Below are positions 1-4,783 of a DNA stretch of 20,365 nt, in pieces. Every line of letters begins with the position of its first letter. The first letter of the stretch is position 1. A program made the translations under genes and the position numbers. The notes beneath the pieces were generated by a model that was given only the letters and a program-made list of their open reading frames with translations, had not been told where the DNA came from and ran no database searches. The stretch comes from a virus, in IMG/VR virus record IMGVR_UViG_3300008448_006361, positions 1-20,365 of that record; one strand, 5' to 3'.

Positions 1-14
1 CTATAAGATAATCA

Positions 15-212
15 TTATTTTATTACCCTACCATATGTCAGATTATTTTTTGCTCTGATATCCTTGTGGGTAAACTGCCAGAATTCTCCAGTATCATTTA
101 TCACTACGGTATAAAGAGTATCAGTTTCATGTCCATACTCAGTCACAAGCCAGATTATACCTGGGCCTTTAGGTGTATTAACTTCCATTCTATTATGTGG
201 CTCATAAATCAT
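15..212 (-). CDS. Small conserved-looking phage protein, unknown function
   Basis: A 65-aa ORF on the minus strand. Its ATG overlaps the TGA stop of the upstream transferase-like gene (ATGA overlap), so the two are probably translated from one mRNA. The sequence is rich in alternating hydrophobic and polar residues (IIWLVTEYG, LYTVVINDTG, FWQFTHKDI), which suggests a small beta-barrel such as an SH3-like fold. No catalytic motif or membrane segment is visible. It lies next to a probable protein-modifying enzyme and could be its partner, but that rests only on co-translation. Function unknown; the ORF itself is well supported by the tight coupling. Confidence 0.8.
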   Translation of the reverse strand: MIYEPHNRMEVNTPKGPGIIWLVTEYGHETDTLYTVVINDTGEFWQFTHKDIRAKNNLTYGRVIK

Positions 213-871
213 AAGGTAATATTTATCTTCTCATCTCTGGTTACTAGCTCTGTGTAAAGTTCAATATCTCTTGACCATTCTGAACCAGTCCAGAACTCAA
301 ACCCGGAATACTTAGATTTATATAAACAACATAACTCATATCCCCCTAGTAAATAAACATACTCACAGTTTAATAACCTAGCTGTCTCACATTCATAATA
401 CTGAGCTACTGTACCCAAAGAAAGTTTTGGGTCATGATAATTCCATATAAACTGATAAGCCACAAACTGATTTTCAAATACTCTATATATACTAATACCT
501 ACTAGTACATCTGTCCAGTATTCTATAACCTGGCAATCCTTGAAAGACTCCAGACTGATATCTCTATTAAACTCATGATATTCACAGTATGCTTTATGCA
601 ACTTAACATACTCTTCTAGACTAGCCTCTATATTACCAGCTTGCACAGTAACTTTTTTAGAAAGCCTTCTTGTAGTCTTACTTGGTTTGTATACTGATAA
701 ATCCAAGCGGGTACTCCTTTCATTATACCACTTACCTTCCCAGGGAATCCAACCTTCTTTCAAAGCTTGGGTAGGAGTCTCATCTTCTAAGATACCATAA
801 GCGCAGTTAACAATAACCTCCAGGTTACTAACCTTGCCAAAACCTTTAATATGGTCAAACACAATCTTCAT
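209..871 (-). CDS. Probable aminoacyl-tRNA-protein transferase (ATE/Bpt-like, GNAT fold)
   Basis: A 220-aa protein. An upstream extension to 1165 is open, but its low-complexity Ser/Pro/His-rich translation looks noncoding, so I start at MKIVFDHIKG. Visible features match arginyl/leucyl-tRNA-protein transferases: LKEGW near 37-41 (family: Ll..GwRR), YKPSKTTRR at 61-69 (family: F.PSrsqRR), YHDPKLSLGT at 145-154 (family: YDP...SLGt), YVYLLGGY at 171-178 (family: Y.YLGYyi), and YKSKYSGFEFW at 184-194 (family: YK..f.p.E). The family transfers an amino acid from a charged tRNA to protein N-termini, creating N-degrons. The N-terminal Cys pairs of classical ATE1 are not seen, which fits shorter Bacteroidota relatives. 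Which amino acid it uses cannot be told; a GNAT acetyltransferase is the alternative. It is co-translated with the 65-aa protein. Confidence 0.72.
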   Translation of the reverse strand: MKIVFDHIKGFGKVSNLEVIVNCAYGILEDETPTQALKEGWIPWEGKWYNERSTRLDLSVYKPSKTTRRLSKKVTVQAGNIEASLEEYVKLHKAYCEYHEFNRDISLESFKDCQVIEYWTDVLVGISIYRVFENQFVAYQFIWNYHDPKLSLGTVAQYYECETARLLNCEYVYLLGGYELCCLYKSKYSGFEFWTGSEWSRDIELYTELVTRDEKINITL

Positions 872-1133
872 ATGGTACCTTATTGTGACTACCCCAGGAG
901 TAAGAATGAAAGTAACAACCCCCGGGGCAATCAACCTGTAGCATGGTAAAGGTAGGGAAAAGTTTGGGGATGGACAACTACGGTAATTGGTTTCACTATA
1001 TATATGGGGATGTGGTGACCCATACAGCGCAGGCCCCACCCCCTGAGCAGCAGAGGTGGTACCCCCCATAGAAGCAGAGGGATGATGTGAGAACAGTAGA
1101 AAAAATGTAAGAATGTTTGCACAGGAGAAAGTT
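872..1133. promoter_or_regulatory. GC-richer divergent intergenic region
   Basis: This stretch separates the minus-strand block from the plus-strand early array, so it must carry divergent promoters. It is clearly richer in G and C than its surroundings, with runs such as CCCCCGGGG and GGCCCCACCCCC. On the minus strand two related boxes, GGGGGTTGTTAC and TGGGGTAGTCAC, lie about 33 bases apart just upstream of the transferase start and could be operators or a late promoter. Short inverted repeats such as TATGGG/CCCATA are present. It could also be a replication start region; that is speculation. Confidence 0.45.
943..1071 (+). CDS. Possible 42-aa ORF in the divergent region
   Basis: An ATG-to-TAG ORF of 42 codons on the plus strand. 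Its translation has an aromatic middle (DNYGNWFHYIYGDVV) and a proline-rich end (APPPEQQRWYPP). It sits in the GC-rich divergent patch and has neither the GTTGCARC box nor a clear AT-rich leader. The patch may simply be noncoding and open by chance, since the opposite strand is also open here. I report it because the translation is protein-like; support is weak. Confidence 0.2.
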   Translation: MVKVGKSLGMDNYGNWFHYIYGDVVTHTAQAPPPEQQRWYPP

Positions 1134-1151
1134 TCTGTGGCAGCTTCTATG
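1134..1151 (+). promoter_or_regulatory. Early promoter-like box 1 (GTGGCAGCTTCTAT variant)
   Basis: TCTGTGGCAGCTTCTATG lies about 34 bases before the ATG at 1171. It matches the recurring box GTGTTGCARCTTTTAT found before most genes of the 1.1-4.2 kb array and is nearly identical to the copy at 1859. Confidence 0.6.
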
Positions 1152-1170
1152 TGATGAGAAAACAACAGCT

Positions 1171-1353
1171 ATGATAAAATCTATTCAATTTGTATGTGTG
1201 GGATTGTTGGTGACAATCTTCATGGAAGGAATGTTCACTCTTGGTAGTGCATTTGATTTTGAACACTATAGCGGCTTTGCTTGGGTAACACAAGCAATAG
1301 TTGCTACAGCAGTTATAACTACAGCTCTTAGAGTTGCTAAAGAAGGAGAGTAA
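1171..1353 (+). CDS. Small membrane protein, first gene of the early cassette array
   Basis: A 60-aa protein starting MIKSIQFVCVGLLVTIF. I prefer the ATG at 1171 to the one at 1117 because the promoter-like box lies between them, as in the following cassettes. Residues about 4-26 form a strong membrane segment, and a second hydrophobic stretch covers about 37-53 (VTQAIVATAVITTAL), giving a likely two-pass inner-membrane protein with a short basic/acidic tail. No family is recognised. The stop codon sits in the loop of a terminator hairpin, so it is its own transcription unit. A membrane-targeted early host-takeover role is plausible but unproven. Confidence 0.75.
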   Translation: MIKSIQFVCVGLLVTIFMEGMFTLGSAFDFEHYSGFAWVTQAIVATAVITTALRVAKEGE

Positions 1354-1366
1354 TCTCCTTTTCTTT
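1343..1366 (+). terminator. Terminator hairpin with the stop codon in its loop
   Basis: Stem AAGGAGA/TCTCCTT (7 bp) with loop GTAA, followed by a T-rich tract. The TAA stop of the 60-aa gene is in the loop. Confidence 0.8.
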
Positions 1367-1368
1367 TT

Positions 1369-1385
1369 ATGTTGCAGCTTTAATA
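1369..1385 (+). promoter_or_regulatory. Early promoter-like box 2
   Basis: ATGTTGCAGCTTTAATA, directly after the preceding terminator and 33 bases before the ATG at 1404. Same box as the neighbouring cassettes. Confidence 0.65.
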
Positions 1386-1403
1386 TAAAGTAAAATATAT
1401 ACT

Positions 1404-1631
1404 ATGAACTCAGAAAAAAGAAATGCCTTGTTTGTTGTAACCTACTTTGCTTTAGGTTTATTTGGTGGATGGTTAATAGGTGCTGTTGCATATCATCATC
1501 CAAGACATGTTGACACTGAATACTTCATTGAGTTGAAGGGAGATTCAGCTGTGATAGAAGGATTAGATAGACATACATATACATGTCCTATTGATAGTAT
1601 TCCTGCTGTATTAGAAAGAGATAACCTGTAA
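1404..1631 (+). CDS. Single-pass membrane protein (paralogue of the gene at 7484)
   Basis: A 75-aa protein. A short charged N-terminus (MNSEKRN) is followed by one transmembrane segment at about 8-29, rich in F/G/A, then a soluble domain with EYFIELKGD and a HTYTCP motif near the C-terminus. The start and end closely match the 81-aa protein at 7484-7729 (LFVV.YFALGLFGGW, Y.IELKG, TYTCP, DNL at the end), so the pair arose by duplication. This copy is a stand-alone cassette with its own box and terminator. Orientation is probably N-in with the C-terminal domain in the periplasm, by the positive-inside rule. Function unknown. Confidence 0.85.
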   Translation: MNSEKRNALFVVTYFALGLFGGWLIGAVAYHHPRHVDTEYFIELKGDSAVIEGLDRHTYTCPIDSIPAVLERDNL

Positions 1632-1647
1632 TGGGTTATCTTTTTTC
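1619..1647 (+). terminator. Terminator hairpin with the stop codon in its loop
   Basis: Stem AGATAACC/GGTTATCT (8 bp), loop TGTAATG containing the TAA stop of the 75-aa gene, then a run of six T. Confidence 0.85.
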
Positions 1648-1652
1648 TAACC

Positions 1653-1670
1653 ATAGTGTTGCAGCTTCAT
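1653..1670 (+). promoter_or_regulatory. Early promoter-like box 3
   Basis: ATAGTGTTGCAGCTTCAT, 39 bases (from GTTGC) before the ATG at 1698. The preceding TTTTCTAACC is shared with box 4. Confidence 0.65.
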
Positions 1671-1697
1671 TGTTATAATAATTCTAATATAGTTGTT

Positions 1698-1841
1698 ATG
1701 GCAAATGATATCCCTAAATGTTCTTGTGGTGCAGAAGTAATGTATGATACTTATGAGCATCCTACTGAAGAAAGCATCCGTGTTGATTATGCTGATTGCT
1801 TTGATTGTGCACATAGTGAAGAAAATGAGTTGCCTATTTAG
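1698..1841 (+). CDS. Tiny putative zinc-binding protein
   Basis: A 47-aa acidic protein. The start at MANDIPKC was chosen because the in-frame upstream region is the promoter-like box and leader. Cysteines at 8, 10, 34 and 37 (CSC and CFDC) are spaced as in a small zinc ribbon or knuckle. No membrane segment. Small zinc-binding proteins are common among phage early genes that bind host proteins or nucleic acid, but nothing here names the target. It is a separate cassette whose TAG stop lies in the terminator hairpin. Confidence 0.75.
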   Translation: MANDIPKCSCGAEVMYDTYEHPTEESIRVDYADCFDCAHSEENELPI

Positions 1842-1852
1842 GTAGCTCTTTT
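1827..1852 (+). terminator. Terminator hairpin overlapping the stop codon
   Basis: GAGTTGCCTA pairs with TAGGTAGCTC (10 bp with two G-U pairs), followed by TTTTCT. The TAG stop begins the 3' arm. Confidence 0.7.
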
Positions 1853-1858
1853 CTAACC

Positions 1859-1877
1859 ATAGTGTGGCAGCTTCTAT
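1859..1877 (+). promoter_or_regulatory. Early promoter-like box 4 (GTGGCAGCTTCTAT variant)
   Basis: ATAGTGTGGCAGCTTCTAT, with its GTGGCAGC 39 bases before the ATG at 1903; shares the TGGCAG variant with box 1. Confidence 0.6.
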
Positions 1878-1902
1878 TGGATATGAAATTAAATCTTTTA
1901 CT

Positions 1903-2073
1903 ATGCATAGAGTAGATATTTTTAGTTTCTTGGCATCAGATGCTGCGGAACTAACCAAGATGCAAACGCGTCTTAACCAATGGATGACTGCAAAGTCCTT
2001 GGTGAAGTATGAAATACACACTGCGGGTGAGTACATCATCTTCAATGTTTGCAGAAAGAAAGAGGAGGCTTAG
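1903..2073 (+). CDS. Small early protein, unknown function
   Basis: A 56-aa protein starting MHRVDIFSFL. The longer reading from the GTG at 1864 runs through the promoter-like box, so I reject it. The protein has an amphipathic helical middle (DAAELTKMQTRLNQWMTAK) and a beta-like C-terminal half (YEIHTAGEYIIFNV) with a basic-acidic tail. No known motif, membrane segment or metal site. It is a single-gene cassette with the stop inside a GC-rich hairpin. Confidence 0.75.
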   Translation: MHRVDIFSFLASDAAELTKMQTRLNQWMTAKSLVKYEIHTAGEYIIFNVCRKKEEA

Positions 2074-2088
2074 GCCTCTTCTTCTTTT
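2060..2088 (+). terminator. Terminator hairpin around the stop codon
   Basis: AAGAGG pairs with CCTCTT across AGGCTTAGG, followed by a T-rich tract. The TAG stop lies in the loop. Confidence 0.65.
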
Positions 2089-2093
2089 AAAGC

Positions 2094-2112
2094 ATAGTGT
2101 TGCAGCTTTACT
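2094..2112 (+). promoter_or_regulatory. Early promoter-like box 5
   Basis: ATAGTGTTGCAGCTTTACT, with GTTGC 41 bases before the ATG at 2140. Confidence 0.65.
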
Positions 2113-2139
2113 TGTAATTAAAATTTTAAAGTAAATACA

Positions 2140-2391
2140 ATGGACACAGAAACATTAATTAAAGTAGTTGCTATGCTTGAAAAGAAAGTTTGGAACTTGA
2201 CATATAAGTATAGTGACTTGCAACTATTTATGATAGCACATAACTATAGTAGTGTTGAAATAAAAGAAGCTAAAGAGAAGCATGACATAGAGAGAAAAGC
2301 TTTAGTTGATTTTATGAATCAGTTACAGAAAACTATTGCTGTTAAAATGATTACAGAAGACTTTAGTCATTTGTTTAAAGAGGGAGAGTAA
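2140..2391 (+). CDS. Small helical early protein, unknown function
   Basis: An 83-aa protein that appears almost entirely alpha-helical, with heptad-like hydrophobic spacing (LIKVVAMLEKKVWNL and a charged middle, VEIKEAKEKHDIERKAL), consistent with a short antiparallel coiled coil. No cysteine cluster, membrane segment or catalytic motif. It is an independent cassette with its own box and a strong terminator whose loop contains the stop codon. A protein-binding host-takeover factor is the likeliest class, by inference only. Confidence 0.82.
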   Translation: MDTETLIKVVAMLEKKVWNLTYKYSDLQLFMIAHNYSSVEIKEAKEKHDIERKALVDFMNQLQKTIAVKMITEDFSHLFKEGE

Positions 2392-2402
2392 TCTCCCTTT
2401 TA
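2381..2402 (+). terminator. Terminator hairpin with the stop codon in its loop
   Basis: Stem AGGGAGA/TCTCCCT with loop GTAA and following T tract. Same GTAA loop holding the TAA stop as at 1343. Confidence 0.8.
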
Positions 2403-2406
2403 AAGC

Positions 2407-2425
2407 ATTGGGTTGCAACTTTTAT
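2407..2425 (+). promoter_or_regulatory. Early promoter-like box 6
   Basis: ATTGGGTTGCAACTTTTAT, with the palindrome GTTGCAAC 43 bases before the ATG at 2455. Confidence 0.65.
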
Positions 2426-2454
2426 AGTAATATAAACCTTTTAATCTTTTTATT

Positions 2455-2760
2455 ATGAACAAAACTCTAAGATTTGGATACCAATCATTTGGTAAGCACA
2501 AACTGATTAAAATCAATGCTAAGATCTCTTCTGCTTCTGCTGATAAGATTGCTAAAGCTTTTCCTGACCTTTGGGCTCTTAACAATGGAAAGCATGGATT
2601 TAGAATTGAGGGATGCTTGCCATCTAAGGATATTCTTGATTTTGATGATGCACTTAAGCTTGCTATCATTGACTACAAGATTAATGCCTTACAGCAAAAA
2701 GCATTTGACATTGAGATTAATGCTGAATGCAGAAAGGATGCATTTAGCCTTAGCATCTAA
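2455..2760 (+). CDS. Early protein of 101 aa, unknown function
   Basis: A 101-aa basic/neutral protein. The first third reads as beta strands (KTLRFGYQSF, HKLIKINAKI), followed by an Ala/Ser-rich helix (SASADKIAKAFPDLWAL), a turn with NNGKHGFRIEG, and a helical end (DDALKLAIIDYKINALQQKAF). The pattern suggests a compact alpha/beta fold. No known active-site motif. Frames on both strands overlap it, but only this frame has the box, a correctly spaced leader and a terminator after the stop. Confidence 0.82.
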   Translation: MNKTLRFGYQSFGKHKLIKINAKISSASADKIAKAFPDLWALNNGKHGFRIEGCLPSKDILDFDDALKLAIIDYKINALQQKAFDIEINAECRKDAFSLSI

Positions 2761-2766
2761 GCAATT

Positions 2767-2793
2767 GGGGGAGTAGAAATACTCTCCCTTTTT
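2767..2793 (+). terminator. Strong terminator hairpin with GAAA tetraloop
   Basis: GGGGGAGTA pairs with TACTCTCCC (9 bp, one G-U) around GAAA, then five T. It lies six bases after the stop codon. Confidence 0.85.
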
Positions 2794-2794
2794 G

Positions 2795-2814
2795 CATTGT
2801 GTTGCAACTTTATT
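2795..2814 (+). promoter_or_regulatory. Early promoter-like box 7
   Basis: CATTGTGTTGCAACTTTATT, immediately after the terminator T tract, with GTTGCAAC 39 bases before the ATG at 2840. Confidence 0.65.
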
Positions 2815-2839
2815 ATCAAGTAAAATTAAATTCTACACT

Positions 2840-3028
2840 ATGACCAATTTTATTAAAGATGTGCTTTTAGAGATTGAGGGGATCTCAATTCTATTGAAGC
2901 AAGAAAGAACTAAGGATGTGATGAAAGCTATAAGCAAATTGCCTGAGAAGGATATTGTTGCTTACAGAGATTCACTTGCTGATGAATTTAAAGTGTTGAA
3001 TCCAAATAAACACTTGCTGTTATCATAG
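2840..3028 (+). CDS. Small helical early protein, unknown function
   Basis: A 62-aa protein starting MTNFIKDVLLEIEG; the in-frame ATG at 2792 precedes the box and is rejected. Nearly all of it is predicted amphipathic helix (IKDVLLEIEGISILLKQ, VMKAISKLPEKDI), with a short polar tail. It resembles a small helical bundle or dimerising coiled coil. No conserved motif recognised. It is a single-gene cassette, though the next small ORF (3085) has no box of its own and may be read through from here. Confidence 0.78.
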   Translation: MTNFIKDVLLEIEGISILLKQERTKDVMKAISKLPEKDIVAYRDSLADEFKVLNPNKHLLLS

Positions 3029-3031
3029 TAG

Positions 3032-3060
3032 AAGGGGGGGAAGCAATTCCCCTTTTACTT
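3032..3060 (+). terminator. Terminator hairpin with G-run stem
   Basis: A run of eight G preceded by AA pairs with CCCCTT across AAGCAATT, followed by TTACTTTTTT. Confidence 0.7.
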
Positions 3061-3087
3061 TTTTATTTACTTAATATATATAGTATG
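3061..3087 (+). promoter_or_regulatory. AT-rich leader of the TTATTTACTTA class
   Basis: TTTATTTACTTA lies about 23 bases before the ATG of the 47-aa gene. Similar leaders precede the genes at 6233, 8136 and 9606, none of which has a close GTTGCARC box. It may be a second promoter class or an AT-rich translation enhancer. Confidence 0.4.
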
Positions 3088-3228
3088 GAAGAAGAAGTAT
3101 GTGTTGTCTTAACTTGGGAAGAGTTGAAGACAGTATTAGCAGGACTGTCAGCCATCAAGAATATGGTAGACAATGACAAGCTTGATGCAGTATATGTCAA
3201 GCTGAGCACACAGTATAAGGGAGTCTAA
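3085..3228 (+). CDS. 47-aa early protein, unknown function
   Basis: A short ORF (47 codons) starting MEEEVCVVLTWEEL and ending QYKGV. It fills the gap between two cassettes. Support comes from an AT-rich leader with TTTATTTACTTA, a helix-forming acidic translation (ELKTVLAGLSAIKNMVDND), and a hairpin whose loop holds the TAA stop, exactly as in the neighbours. It has no GTTGCARC box, so it is either served by another promoter or by read-through. No family recognised. Confidence 0.72.
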   Translation: MEEEVCVVLTWEELKTVLAGLSAIKNMVDNDKLDAVYVKLSTQYKGV

Positions 3229-3237
3229 CTCTCTTAT
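3217..3237 (+). terminator. Hairpin with the stop codon in its loop
   Basis: AAGGGAGT pairs with ACTCTCTT (8 bp, one G-U) around CTA. The T tract is poor, so it may be a weak terminator or a 3'-end-protecting hairpin. Confidence 0.6.
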
Positions 3238-3240
3238 ACC

Positions 3241-3259
3241 ATTGTGTTGCAACTTTTAT
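3241..3259 (+). promoter_or_regulatory. Early promoter-like box 8
   Basis: ATTGTGTTGCAACTTTTAT, with GTTGCAAC 45 bases before the ATG at 3290. One of the closest copies to the consensus. Confidence 0.7.
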
Positions 3260-3289
3260 TTTAGAATAAAACCCCTTAATTTATTTATT

Positions 3290-3721
3290 ATGAACAAGAT
3301 TATTGAAGTAGCCTTAACAGGCAAGTTTGGAACTGAAGCTGTACCAAGTCTAATGGAAGTGATTAATATCACACCTAATCCTGAAATGGCAACTGAGATC
3401 CTATTAGGCATCTACACACAGCCTAAAATTCCTTCAACAGTTGTCAATGAACAAGGCTTAGAAAAGACAGCCACTCACATTGACTACTGGAGAATGCGTG
3501 TTAGTTACTCTTATCAAGAAGAGGTGCGACAGCACATCTATGTTGATCAAGATTGTGACACAAGTGTAATCACTCTTGAAAACTACAAGGAGTTTGAAAG
3601 GGATTACGGCTCTGGGAACATCAAGTCACACAGGATTCCAACTGGTGAGATAAGAACAAGACAAGATTCTTGTGAGTTCGGAGACTGGTTGGCACAAGAG
3701 GCAAAAGAGTTAGCTGTGTGA
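3290..3721 (+). CDS. Early protein of 143 aa, unknown function
   Basis: A 143-aa soluble protein starting MNKIIEVALTGKFG. The longer frame from 3242 passes through the box and is rejected. The N-terminal half looks helical (AVPSLMEVINITPNPEMA); the middle has WRMRVSYSYQEE and a charged stretch IYVDQDCDTSVITLENY; the C-terminus (CEFGDWLAQEAKELAV) is an acidic helix. The ending EELAV/KELAV is shared with the protein ending at 4614, a small similarity that may be chance. No motif recognised. Independent cassette with a strong terminator. Confidence 0.82.
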   Translation: MNKIIEVALTGKFGTEAVPSLMEVINITPNPEMATEILLGIYTQPKIPSTVVNEQGLEKTATHIDYWRMRVSYSYQEEVRQHIYVDQDCDTSVITLENYKEFERDYGSGNIKSHRIPTGEIRTRQDSCEFGDWLAQEAKELAV

Positions 3722-3727
3722 TTAAAG

Positions 3728-3752
3728 GGGAAGAGAAATCTTCCCTTTTTTT
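3728..3752 (+). terminator. Strong terminator hairpin with GAAA tetraloop
   Basis: GGGAAGA/TCTTCCC (7 bp) around GAAA, then seven T, a few bases after the stop. Confidence 0.88.
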
Positions 3753-3758
3753 CTTTGG

Positions 3759-3777
3759 ATTGTGTTGCAACTTTTAT
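3759..3777 (+). promoter_or_regulatory. Early promoter-like box 9
   Basis: ATTGTGTTGCAACTTTTAT, identical to box 8, with GTTGCAAC 35 bases before the ATG at 3798. Confidence 0.7.
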
Positions 3778-3797
3778 GGGATAATAAACTAACTATT

Positions 3798-4100
3798 ATG
3801 AAAACAATTTCTGAAATGAAAGCAACAGTTGTTGCACTTGGACAAATGGTTCACACTGACAAACTAAGTAGACCTTACCTTTGGGGGAAAATCTTATTGG
3901 CTGAGACACAAGAAACATCTTGGGTTATCATCTATGATTTCTTTGTAGGAGCAGGTACTAAACTCATAGTATATCCATTAGCTGATACTTCACGCTATGG
4001 GATAAAGCATGTTGAAGAGCATAATGATCTTGTAACAGACGCTATAGAGATGTTGGTAGAAAGAAAGGTTGCTGAAGCCTTGGCTAAGAGAAGGGTGTAA
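3798..4100 (+). CDS. Early protein of 100 aa, unknown function
   Basis: A 100-aa protein starting MKTISEMKATVVALGQM; the start follows the box and leader and the in-frame upstream ATG at 3762 is rejected. It has an alternating beta-like core (SWVIIYDFFVGAGTKLIVYPL) and a helical C-terminal end rich in Glu/Lys/Arg (AIEMLVERKVAEALAKRRV). A small alpha-beta fold is likely. No active-site motif or membrane segment. Single-gene cassette with the stop inside the terminator loop. Confidence 0.82.
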   Translation: MKTISEMKATVVALGQMVHTDKLSRPYLWGKILLAETQETSWVIIYDFFVGAGTKLIVYPLADTSRYGIKHVEEHNDLVTDAIEMLVERKVAEALAKRRV

Positions 4101-4113
4101 CAACCCTTTTTTT
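4091..4113 (+). terminator. Terminator hairpin with the stop codon in its loop
   Basis: AAGGGT/ACCCTT (6 bp) with loop GTAACA holding the TAA stop, then a continuous T tract. Confidence 0.82.
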
Positions 4114-4128
4114 AGTTAGTAGCCCAAA

Positions 4129-4172
4129 GTGTTTTATGGCTTTCAGCCAAGCCTTTGCAACTTTTATAGTAA
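4129..4172 (+). promoter_or_regulatory. Hairpin-plus-box promoter element, copy 1 (box 10)
   Basis: GTGTTTTATG is followed by the hairpin GGCT-TTC-AGCC and then CAAGC and TTTGCAACTTTTATAGTAA. The ATG at 4210 follows about 55 bases after TTGCAAC. The whole element recurs at 4739-4783 with a changed but still paired stem. Confidence 0.65.
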
Positions 4173-4209
4173 GTAAAATTATTTACTAATTCCTTAAAAC
4201 CAAATTAAA

Positions 4210-4614
4210 ATGGGAAAAAAGAAAGTTGTGTTGAAATTCAAAGAAGAAACAACACCAAATGGTAATGTAGTTAAGAATGCCACATTTGCGGGTACTCTTC
4301 TGCGCATGTCTGAAAAAGTATTTGAGTATACTAATGCAGATGGTGTTGTAGTTAACTACAAGTTGGCTGATGTGCGTTATACTGATGCAGTTGGAACTAC
4401 TCACGTAGAACCAAATGTGCATGTGTATGAGGCAAGCTATGAGCAAGACATGGAGGTTGGTGAAACTTACTTGGGTAGAGTAACCCGCAGTAAGAATGCT
4501 GATGGGAGTGCTCGTGACCCTTGGTTCAATTTGTATTCTGTAGTTGTTGGTGTGCGTAGCACTGATGATGACTTTGAAGAGTACGAGGTACCTGCAGAGG
4601 AGCTTGCTGTATAA
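4210..4614 (+). CDS. Beta-rich early protein, possibly OB-fold
   Basis: A 134-aa protein. After a basic start (MGKKKVVLKFKEET) it is dominated by beta-strand-like segments: ATFAGTLLRMSEKVFEYT, VVVNYKLADVRYTD, NVHVYEASYEQDMEVGETYLG, and FNLYSVVVGV, then an acidic tail (DDDFEEYEVPAEELAV). A basic beta-barrel with an acidic C-terminal tail is the layout of many phage single-strand DNA-binding proteins, but this cannot be confirmed by eye. It is the last of the contiguous cassettes and has the strongest terminator of the array. Codon use fits its neighbours. Confidence 0.82.
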   Translation: MGKKKVVLKFKEETTPNGNVVKNATFAGTLLRMSEKVFEYTNADGVVVNYKLADVRYTDAVGTTHVEPNVHVYEASYEQDMEVGETYLGRVTRSKNADGSARDPWFNLYSVVVGVRSTDDDFEEYEVPAEELAV

Positions 4615-4625
4615 GCATGTGGGAA

Positions 4626-4660
4626 ATAGGGTGTGTAGAAATACACACTCTATTTTTTTT
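4626..4660 (+). terminator. Very strong terminator with 12-bp stem and GAAA loop
   Basis: ATAGGGTGTGTA pairs with TACACACTCTAT (one G-U) around GAAA, then seven T. It closes the contiguous array. Confidence 0.92.
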
Positions 4661-4662
4661 GT

Positions 4663-4677
4663 CTCCACCGTGTGGAG
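4663..4677. repeat. Perfect triloop hairpin
   Basis: CTCCAC/GTGGAG (6 bp) around CGT, just after the strong terminator. Same triloop architecture as the hairpins at 4138-4148 and 4748-4760, but not followed by a GCAACTTT box. Confidence 0.5.
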
Positions 4678-4738
4678 CATTGGCATTTTATGTAGCAATA
4701 GCAAGGGTACCATGCAATGCATACTACTTAAAAATATT

Positions 4739-4783
4739 GTGTTTTATGCCTTTTCAAGGCAAGCTTCTGCAACTTTAATAGTA
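4739..4783 (+). promoter_or_regulatory. Hairpin-plus-box promoter element, copy 2 (box 11)
   Basis: GTGTTTTATG, hairpin GCCTT-TTC-AAGGC, then AAGCTTCTGCAACTTTAATAG. It aligns with copy 1 at 4129. The stem bases differ but pairing and the TTC loop are kept. No ORF follows, so it probably drives a noncoding transcript. Confidence 0.6.

Noticed and set aside
872-1165. N-terminal extension of the transferase-like gene to 1165
   Set aside because: The extra 98 residues are Ser/Pro/His/Gly-rich and unlike the core; MKIVFDHIKG at 871 fits the family start, and the extension crosses promoter-like box 1.
2140-2391. Anti-CRISPR or anti-restriction assignment for the small early genes
   Set aside because: Early position and size fit, but no gene shows a recognised motif; naming one would be invention.
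2400-2669. 89-aa minus-strand ORF
   Set aside because: A shadow of the 101-aa gene, which has the promoter box, leader and terminator.
4186-4722. 178-aa minus-strand ORF
   Set aside because: A shadow of the beta-rich early gene 4210-4614: its translation is Cys/His-rich without domain pattern and it runs through the strong terminator.
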